Source: Heliocidaris erythrogramma
Lineage: Eukaryota > Echinodermata > Echinoidea > Camarodonta > Echinometridae
Assembly: GCA_025617745.1 (NCBI GenBank)
Contig: CM046853.1
Coordinates: 61,456,616 to 61,520,615, forward strand
Direction of reading: 5' to 3'
Length of the DNA: 64,000 nt
Shown here: positions 56,047 through 64,000 of the stretch, piece after piece
Position numbering within the stretch: position 1 is the first letter of the stretch
Layout of the letters: each line of letters starts with the position of its first letter
The notes under the pieces: model-generated
The model's input: only the letters and a program-made list of their open reading frames with translations
Database searches by the model: none
Told to the model about the DNA's origin: nothing
Made by a program: the position numbers and the translations under genes

Positions 56047-59000
56047 CTGCAAGAGGAAAATATAAACAAGGTAAACACAATGAGAGGATTCATTTATGTC
56101 TTTTATGAGTACGTCGATATGAATCCAAGGATAACTGCATATTTTTCAATGCAATGTGTATATGAGTGTAGTGGACATGAGTAAGCACTCTTATAGCACT
56201 ATTTCATTAAAACCACTCATACAATCTTGAATGCAAAGCACAAAAGACCAGTCCAATAAAAGGTACAGCTTCTATTATAGGTCTGGGCCTAAGAACATTA
56301 GGATAATCTTTCAAGATCATGTACATCATGTGAAAGCTTGGTGGTTTGAGCAAGTCTTTAAACAAGGAGGGTTGACCATGTTCAGTGCATTAATGCTCTT
56401 GAGAAAAGGTGTAAGGAGTGAATTCTTGATCATCTCTTCCCTTCGGTTGGACTCAAAGCTCTAGGATCCATCTCAGGTCGCTTTCAAATATTCCCAAAAT
56501 ACCTTAACCCTCTTGTTATCACAAGACTAAAATCTTATTCACTTTGTGAATAACGTAGTTGACATGGTATTAAAAGGGTTAAAAAGTCTTGCAACTATTA
56601 TTCCTCACCTGGTTACATGAAGGACAGACAGTGACCGATACATCAGGCATAATGGACTTGAAGTACTGATAACGGAGAGGAGCCGGCCATCTCTTGATCA
56701 CCACGTGACTCCTGTCCAGTGTCTTCAAAACTGCTCGGTTGACCACCACCGGGATAAACTCATTGCCTCCTTGCTGCAATGGAAAAGGACGAAGGTATCA
56801 TAGCAAGAGAGAGATCCAAAGTTCTATGCTGGATAGAGTGGCATTCAACGTGGTCCATCTTTCTGATTACCAGTAAAGAGGTCTAAAACATTTCAGCTAT
56901 CTGAACAGCACTTTAACAGGATGGACCCTTACTATGTCCCAGTATAATATCTTGCGATAAGAAAATCCTCATCTTTCCTATATATTTCATGTGCGTCTAT
57001 AAAAATACCACTTTAATTTACAACTTTTGAATTCGTAGATTTTCAGACACATCTAAACTCTCCTTATCATACAAGCCAGCAATGAGAAGCTAATTAACAG
57101 AGATATCAATTTAGCTATTTTTCTGGTTAAAGTTTTTATTATTCTTCAGAAAAGAGTCTATTCATCGCTCTAGACAGCAGGTTATTAGCACTGGGTAATA
57201 AAACACCACAAAGTTAAATAGTTTTTGTTTCGTTTTGTTTGTTTGTTTGTTTGTTGTTGTTGTTTTTTTTTTTTTTGGGGGGGGGGGTCATCTTACCTCA
57301 AAGCTGAGCAGCCTAGCAGTGAAGGGGTCATCCTGAACTTCCGCGTCATCCCCACCATACTCATCCAGCCTCATGGACTGGACGTTGCCTGTGTTAGACT
57401 CGCTCCACTTGTCTCCACCTCGGCCCTTCCTCGGTGGCTCCATCTGGATCAGCTGGACCGCCTCCTCGTCTGGGATACCTTCTTCCAGGTGGAACTCAAC
57501 CAGAGGGAGCACCTCTGCGGAGTGCAAAAATATGCAATTCAGTACAGTGCCTTTGCTTACTGAATTATAAGTGCTAGTCAAACCTGCATTAGAGACCACC
57601 TGTATAGAAATACCACTAAATACAGACCAGTTTCCTTGTTTACATTGAGTAAGTCTTTATACAGGTTCGACTGTATTTAAACATTTTAAAGGGAAAGTAA
57701 TTGAGCAGTGCATAAGTAAATCTTAAAATGCATTTTGAAAAACATACATGTATTGTAGATTCAAGGAATAGATTATTTAGTGTGGTAAAAAAGAAATACG
57801 ACTCAATTCTTTATCTCTCCTTTTAAAGTACATTTTCATAACTTAACTATAAAAATTACCTAAAAATCACATTTCTACAAGGACCATTTGTGACCTTCAT
57901 GTACATTTGAATGCACTTGTAAAAGCGAACTTGATCACTTACCGAAGGAGGCAAAGGAATGGACGAAAGGTTGGCTACAATTGATACATTGGTTCCCTTG
58001 GTTGTTCAGCAGAGGGTTGGTGGTAGAGCAACGATAACACATTGGTAGCACATCCTACAGTGAAAGAAAGAGACAGACTGGCAATCATTACACATCACTG
58101 CTGATTATTTGAAGGGGAAAAAAGCTGATTTATTCAGCCAGTTAAAACCTCTTCATCTTTGATAAGTTCCAAACATTCAAAAATATTCATTTCACAAAGA
58201 CACATTATTGTGGAACAGTGCTAATTTTTGGATTGTAATGCCAAAAAAAAATTAAAGTTCTAGCAGTCCAAAATTTATAACATAATTCAAATCCATGCAT
58301 TGTTGTAGTGTTGGCTTCTTAGAAGAATAAAAAGGAATATTTTCTTTCTTTCAATTTGGCAACAGAGAGCCAAACACAAAGTCATCATTCTCCCAAAATC
58401 CTATTTGGACATGGCTGACTAGCCAGTTCAGAATTCTCATATTCACTGATCCCCCGTATAAAGAATGTCCTCTTTCTCTAGAATTTCCACTACAATCCAA
58501 AGCAACATCTAAATTAAAGGGATACGCCACCAGGCGGCCATGGGAAAAGTCAGGATTGCGTAAGCCCCGTTCACTCGTACACAAATTTGTGCGTTGAACG
58601 CGTCCGTCGGACTGCTGGGATTACATTTCGGACTGCACGAAACTGACCGAATCTCGCACAAGAGCTCGAGCTCAGGCAGAGCGTGAATGTTGTGCGGCGA
58701 CCAGTCTGTCCGAAGTTTGCGCCCCGCGGGGCAATGGCATGATCAGGTAATGATCACGGTGCCCTCTCGCGGTATAGAAACGTCCACAATCTGCGGTTGT
58801 GTATCCCTTTAAGGTACAGTGTTTCCTATAAACTCTATAAAGGCAGATGTAATCAGTGTTAATCATTGAGCATTGTACTTTAAAGGTCTCTTAATAAGGC
58901 CTCAAACAACAACCCAAGCAGTGTCTGATGGGTAAAGGTAACTGTTACCCTTAAAGGGCAATAAGGAGGCCTACTTGTTAGCAATTGTAATCTTGCTGAT

Positions 59001-62000
59001 TAGTCTGTCTCTTTGAAGGAAGTTTGGCATTGTATATTGCATTTAACTATTATTATCTACAGCACATGGACATAATGCTCTTCTTGCAGATTTTCTTTGA
59101 ATGATTCTTTTGTGTTTTTTTAAATGCCTTATTTTGTCTTTTCTCTTTTTAAAGAGATTATTTTGCAACCCAGTCTAGTTCAAAAGCAGTACATGGAAAA
59201 AAAAATTATCCTACTTGCTTCTCACAACTCTTTTTGCAATCTAATGTCAATATGGATCTTTTTTTCTCACAATTCTTTTAGCATGATTTCATATATTTGA
59301 TTAATTTACCTCAGCATCATGGAATGGCTTCGACCTGATGGTGATACTGCCTAGGTCAATGGACTCCTGGAACCTTAGAGGAATCCTCAAAGACTGCAGC
59401 TTCTCAAAGGCAAAGCGAGCCAGCTTGAAGGCCCCTAGGTTACGGCTCTGCTTGGCCAGGGCATACAGGGTGTTCCTGCAGTATCAGGGTGTTAAGGAAT
59501 GCAGTGATAACCCAGTCACTCCGACATCAAACTGACAATACACAGTCGAGTAATTATATGATTTCAGGGCCCTCAGGGAGAACAGTATTAATACTGATGA
59601 GGCTACCATGGATAAAAAAGACATATTATCACTATTTATTATCATTACTATTAATTCAATTCAATTCAATTTAATTTTTATTCCATTCATTCATAAAAAC
59701 ACATAAATATACAAAGTAAAACAAAATATTAATATAGGAATGTGGAGACAGCCTAAAAAGAAACAGGTCTTATAAAGTGCTGCCACCTAATGAAAAATAG
59801 AAAAACAAATCAAACAAACTACATTAACCTAAATGGCTAAGATTTTGGGGGTTTAAAAGTCCATTGGAGTTGGTTTGACAGTGTGATTTTGGTATAAGCT
59901 GGTTTTAGTTGCAGCATAAATGAGCTGAACATTGTGTATCCACAATATTCTTCTTGCTAACTTTACGAATCAGTCATAGAGGTTTTCGTTTAAACTAAAA
60001 CACTTAGATTAAAATGACCTGTTTATAATGCAGCATATTATTAACCACTTAAAACAATAATTGCTAATGACAAATATTAGAGACAGATCTCAGTTCTTAG
60101 AGACAGGTTTTAGTTCCTGGTTTAATTGTTTAAGTGAGCATACCTTTCAGGAGAACAACCTCCATTTCTCCATTTGTATGTATGCAATTCAATATCACAA
60201 GAAAATATAAATTTATTCATGTCTAGGCATATGACACAACATTCGTTCTTGGGCAAGAAAATTGGGTGGAATCTGACACCTATGGCACTAAAGAAATTGT
60301 ACAGGTAAAGTGTTGTTCTAAGAGAGATTATAACAAGGAAGTGAAATGTGATTTCATGTCTCCAAATAATAATTGGAATACATATGTGAGCTGAGACAAT
60401 TGGACAGACATGGTTATAAAGTCCAAAGTCAATGAAAATCAAAGGATACACTTTGCTGATGCCATGCGGTATGTTGTTAAGAATGGCGTGCCACAGGTAT
60501 CTAGACATGTTGAAAAGGGCATCGGGAAGATGGGACGTGAACGGTTCATCGGTGTAGCGCTGGATGGAATGGTAGACATAGTACATTTCAGCCTTCGCTT
60601 GGAACTCCTGGAACTTGCTTAGCATGTCCTGCCTCTTGTCTGCATCAGCTGGAAAAAAGAAACACATGAGCAATGATAATAATAACAATGCAACATTTCT
60701 TACATAGCGCAAGAGACAGAATACTGTCTTGATGAATTTTATGTAGAAATGCATTTGAAAGAAGTTGTTATATAATTTAAACTCTTAATGAAATTCATAA
60801 AACTGTAATTCAATAGGTATTAAAGAGAAACAGCTAAACACACATAAACTCATAATCATATATCCTTGGCTACATGTATCATAATGCAGATGTGAAATAT
60901 GAATTTCGAATACTATTTATGCCCCTTCATCTACTCTTTCACATGGAGAAAATATTTCATCATCTTTCAGGCAGAAATCAAGAAATTTCATTATCACTGC
61001 GTATTGAGAGTCCAAAGAGTCACAATTTTAACATTTGAAAATTCATTTAAGACAATCCTTTAAAAGATGTGGTGGCACCAAAGGGGTACGATAATGGATA
61101 TGCAGGTAGTGAAATTTAGTGGTGCTTTGGTAATCATTTTAAGGCAAGGGGCAGTTTTCAAAATGGTAGATGATGAACAAGATTATCATAAGGACTGCAA
61201 GACTAATCTCCACTTTAGCAATTCTAGGTCACTGACCTCCTGCTATCTCCAAGCACTGCATGGACAGCATCCAGAAGTAATATCCAGCATCGTTGAACCG
61301 GCTCTCCAGCACTGCATTGTGGGTAAGCTGTTCCAAGACCTTGACAGCCTCATCTTGCCGGCCAGCCTTGTGGAATGCTAAGAGAATAAAAAAGAATAAG
61401 ATGCGATGAGAGATGTGTTTCCTGCAAGGGTTCATCCAACTTAAACTGATAATGATTCTGAATTTCCAGTGTCTAAAACTAATATGCATACCTCTCTGAG
61501 CTTCCTCAAATCTGTCATTCTCTGCTAGCCACTGAGCATATGGGACATATACATCATCCTAAAATGGGGAACAAAGCAGGAAGAACAAAAGATTTTTTCA
61601 AAATTGATATCTTCACTATGACACTTACCACTGAAAAAACAACTAATTATATCTAAGCAATGGTGATGATTTGATTACCATATCTGAACATATTTCTCAG
61701 TTACACACCTCTGAAACTTTGATATAAAAATATTTTACGACAAAATTAAGAATATCATGTATTTTGCTTACTTTTACACGCAAAAAAGATCAGTAAACAA
61801 GGATTCTAGGGATGATAATATCAGTTTGAAAAGCCTAAAGTATGAATCATGCCTCCCAAATAGGATTGGTTAACCAGCGAGTTATCCTCTTCCATACCTT
61901 GAACTCTGGATGCTTCTCCACCAGACCGAAGGCAGCATCCCAGTGACGAGACTCCACATGAAGCATGACCAGATTCCTAGTGTCACCCATCTTGGTGTAT

Positions 62001-63899
62001 GTCTCAGCAGCGTAGGCAAACTGCTCCATCTTCTTGAAGTACTGGGCACACTTCCCTAGAGGCTCTCTCTCCGCCTTATCCAACTTCCTTGCCACATCGA
62101 TCAGCCTGAAAGACCATAGGTGTTTGGATTCAAGATGGATGTTTGAAAGAAGATTGTAGGTCACATAATGAGAAGAAAGCATGGAGAATGAGCCAATATT
62201 TTAGTGCAAAGATATTGACGCAGATAACAGTGACACAGACATTTTTGCAAGTTGTCGTTTTTGAAAAAAATAACCCATGCTACTCACAATACATGTTCCT
62301 ATATGTACTGCCAGCTCATTTTTTATGAGTTGCAACCAAACTATTTACTATTTTTAAGAACAAAACCCTTGCGAAAATAAGCACTTATACATCTGCATAC
62401 AACACTAAGTTGGGGTTTTATATAAAATATTTTACTTCAATGACCACGCTTATACCGTAGAGAGAAAAACATACTAGTACATTCAGAAAAAGTTAGCAAG
62501 CTTTATCTTGTCACATTCACAAGAATTTCTTGAATCTCTACAGATTTTACAAGAATCACTCAGAAATCAATCCATAGTGTCTGTGAATGAGAAGAACTTA
62601 CATGTCAGCCCATCCATGGTCTCCTATGATCTCAATGGCTTTGAGATGTTCGCCAGCTGACAGGTACATCTCAGCAGCAGCCCTAGGCTCGTTGATGTTC
62701 TTGGCCCAGTCGGCCTGCTTGGTGATCAGGAGCTTCTTGTCTTGTGGATCACCTGACCCAATGAATTCCTGAACATAGCAAGGTAGGAAAGGACAACAAT
62801 ATTTAGCTGAAAGGAGGACAATTTACCTTAAAATAAATAACTTGTGTACAGCTAGTATTGATCCATTAGACTAACAGTCAATTGTGAAGGTTTATTTTAA
62901 AGGATCAAGTCATAAAAATGAAAAAAAAAACACATGTACAGTCTACAGATTTGGCAGGATCTAAATAGGAAAAGAATGCAAATAAATCTGGCCACTCAGA
63001 TCAATATATGAAAAAGTCTGACAATGTTGCGATGATGCACCAAACACGTGAGGATAAAAATTTTGGTTAAACATCAGGATTCTCAACAATTTTCTGTGCA
63101 AAACGTTTTTATTTTAAAAAAATCACACATGCAGACATTTCAAAAAATAAATAAAACTATTCCTTAGCAAAGCATTTTTATTGCAAAAATCATACATTTT
63201 GACATTAAAAACAAAAATCAAATTGGTCCATTACCTTGGCATGGTCAAACATACGCAGGTCTGTGTACATGTTCATTGCTCTCTGTTCCTGGCCAGCTCT
63301 CTTGTACAGTTTGGCTGCTTCTCCAAACTTGCCCTGGTATGCATAGATGTCAGCTAGGAACAGCTGATCATCAACCTCCCCACGACGTTTACGCTCCTGT
63401 GATCAAAGGTCAAAGGTGGACAAGGTATGGTTATAGGGTGTGAATAAATTGAGGATGAAATTTGATGCACAAATCTTCATAGTTAACTACTATTTTAAAG
63501 TAACACTGGATTCTGATGGATTCAAATGGATCCGTCTCTATGCATCACCCAGGTCAACAGGAATCACCGTCCCACTACAATGATGTTACACTAGCTGCCA
63601 GGTCAAAACTTCCATCAATAAGTTTTTTTTTGTCTGTAGCTTACACTTAATTTGGAAATCATCATCAATTTCAATTTCTTCAGAATGTTTGTTCAATAAA
63701 TGATACTGCCTGCAGGAGAGAGAAGAAGCGGAGACAGAAACTGACCTCTATGCTGTGTATAAGTTCCAGATAACGTAGGTCTCTGACCCTGGTAAAAGCC
63801 TTCTTGGCAGTGTCAAAGTCCAGGCCCTGAATAGCTTCACTGGCTAGGGCAGTCCAGTCCTTGACGGTTACTCCTAGACAGGCCACTTTGTATGCATCT
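55954..63899 (-). CDS. IFT122: Intraflagellar transport protein 122, C-terminal half (12 exons, partial)
   Basis: Joined on the minus strand: 63899-63746, 63396-63235, 62768-62602, 62105-61898, 61558-61492, 61377-61237, 60648-60450, 59475-59310, 58054-57943, 57514-57297, 56773-56609 and 56046-55954. This gives 616 residues and TGA at 55954-55956, with consistent phase at all eleven junctions. The protein is a core subunit of IFT-A, which drives retrograde transport and GPCR entry in cilia. The sequence follows animal IFT122 closely: DLRYLELI, WAKNIxEPxAAAEMY, [31 protein letters not shown], then the zinc-binding pairs CYRC/CINC and CPSC/CPFC at the C-terminus. The helical repeats are present; the N-terminal WD40 propellers (roughly the first half of about 1,200 residues) are outside the window. 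Confidence 0.96.
56047..57296 (-). other. IFT122 last introns (around exon k)
   Basis: Introns 56047-56608 and 56774-57296 hold only AT-rich sequence and a GTTT/T/G-run at about 57234-57287. I see no other feature. Confidence 0.6.
56609..56773 (-). CDS. IFT122: IFT122 exon k
   Basis: Encodes [40 protein letters not shown] and [15 protein letters not shown], with the first half of the last zinc pair (CPSC). 55 codons, phase 0 at both ends. Confidence 0.96.
57297..57514 (-). CDS. IFT122: IFT122 exon j
   Basis: Encodes [60 protein letters not shown] and [12 protein letters not shown]. The middle ([11 protein letters not shown]) is the least conserved part of the tail. Donor GTAAGA, next to a poly-C/A tract in the intron (minus strand sense). 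Confidence 0.95.
57943..58054 (-). CDS. IFT122: IFT122 exon i (first zinc-binding pair)
   Basis: Encodes [37 protein letters not shown] plus one base. CYRC and CINC form a CxxC...CxxC zinc ribbon typical of the IFT122 C-terminal domain. Confidence 0.96.
58514..58812. mobile_element. TTAA-flanked MITE (299 bp), piggyBac-like
   Basis: TTAAAGGGATACGCCACC at the left mirrors the complement of the right, TTAAAGGGATACACAACCGC. TTAA at both edges is the target of piggyBac and Kolobok transposons. The interior is GC-rich for this window. It lies in the IFT122 intron between exons h and i (58055-59309). Confidence 0.72.
58813..59309 (-). other. Rest of the IFT122 intron before exon i
   Basis: No gene or clear repeat apart from T-rich tracts. 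Confidence 0.55.
59310..59475 (-). CDS. IFT122: IFT122 exon h
   Basis: Encodes [40 protein letters not shown] and [15 protein letters not shown]. The first base completes Val. Donor GTAAAT, phase 0. Confidence 0.95.
60450..60648 (-). CDS. IFT122: IFT122 exon g
   Basis: Encodes [40 protein letters not shown] and [20 protein letters not shown], ending HGISK plus GT of a Val codon. The donor is GTATCC, a weak consensus chosen because it alone keeps the ISKV...TLAKQS-type family text in frame. Confidence 0.93.
61237..61377 (-). CDS. IFT122: IFT122 exon f
   Basis: Encodes [40 protein letters not shown] and CLEIAG, preceded by the Ala completed with exon e. Donor GTCAGT, phase 1. Confidence 0.95.
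61492..61558 (-). CDS. IFT122: IFT122 exon e
   Basis: A 67-bp exon encoding [20 protein letters not shown] then QR, nearly invariant in animals. Phase 1 at its GTATGC donor. Confidence 0.95.
61898..62105 (-). CDS. IFT122: IFT122 exon d
   Basis: Encodes [60 protein letters not shown] and LVEKHPEFK. Its first base completes Met with exon c. Donor GTATGG, phase 0. Confidence 0.95.
62602..62768 (-). CDS. IFT122: IFT122 exon c
   Basis: Encodes [40 protein letters not shown] and [15 protein letters not shown], ending in phase 2 at GTAAGT. The ITKQADWA block is strongly conserved in animal IFT122. Confidence 0.95.
63235..63396 (-). CDS. IFT122: IFT122 exon b
   Basis: Encodes [38 protein letters not shown] and [16 protein letters not shown], two TPR-like helical hairpins; 54 codons, phase 0 at both ends. 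Confidence 0.95.
63746..63899 (-). CDS. IFT122: IFT122 exon a (first in window)
   Basis: Encodes [35 protein letters not shown] and [16 protein letters not shown]: the start of the helical TPR-like region after the WD40 propellers. The first base completes a codon from the exon beyond the right edge. Acceptor TTCCCAG, donor GTCAGT. Confidence 0.95.
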
Positions 63900-64000
63900 C
63901 TGGGAACAAAGATACAGGATGACTCAAATTAACAAATGTTACAACAAGTACGTCGGCGACAATAAGCCAGCTCGTAATTACAATTTGTGCATGAGCATAT
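63900..64000 (-). other. IFT122 intron, running off the right edge
   Basis: Intron upstream of exon a on the minus strand. Nothing further is visible. Confidence 0.7.

Larger units (their letters stand above)
59476..63745 (-). other. IFT122 introns between exons a and h
   Basis: The introns 59476-60449, 60649-61236, 61559-61897, 62106-62601, 62769-63234 and 63397-63745 are short and AT-rich. I found only a small ATTCA-type microsatellite near 59655-59675 and no transposon, RNA or nested gene. The repeat poverty here contrasts with the Rap1 introns. Confidence 0.6.

Overview
The window is animal nuclear DNA: AT-rich, with small exons in long introns, GT-AG splice sites and many inverted-repeat transposons. 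The repeat content suggests an echinoderm, most likely a sea urchin: a Tu-like foldback element, a repetitive PIN/CXC protein family I recall from echinoderm sets, short palindromic GGGGCCCGTTTCAT-type elements, and abundant ACATGT strings. The species call is an inference; no ribosomal or mitochondrial marker is present.

Three host genes are supported. At the left edge, on the minus strand, lies the first coding exon of glutaminyl-tRNA synthetase (2046-2159); the rest lies left of the window. The centre is one complete gene on the plus strand for the Ras-family GTPase Rap1. It has a CpG-rich, CRE-containing candidate promoter and leader near 5930-6100, six coding exons between 10227 and 45917 giving 189 residues, and a long 3' UTR ending near 49.62 kb. 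On the right, on the minus strand, the last twelve coding exons of IFT122 (63899 down to 55954, 616 residues) converge on Rap1. The IFT122 N-terminal WD40 half lies right of the window.

The introns and gaps carry most of the novelty. A 5.18-kb foldback element with an exact 8-bp target duplication sits in the intron between Rap1 coding exons 4 and 5. A Helitron/'pearl'-like element with five 170-bp tandem units, each packed with AGGTCA half-sites, sits in the 17-kb intron. A 3.0-kb element with about 430-460-bp inverted ends encloses a broken gene for a PIN/FEN-like nuclease plus CXC protein, between Rap1 and IFT122. Around these are several families of short inverted-repeat elements, two of them present more than once, and three LINE 3' fragments that crowd the Rap1 promoter.

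The genes have no operon-like relation. Rap1 is a membrane-anchored signalling switch, IFT122 is a subunit of the ciliary IFT-A train, and QARS1 charges tRNA-Gln. Exon limits come from reading codon phase across GT/AG sites and are consistent to the base; mobile-element limits are to within about 10 bp unless a target duplication is given.
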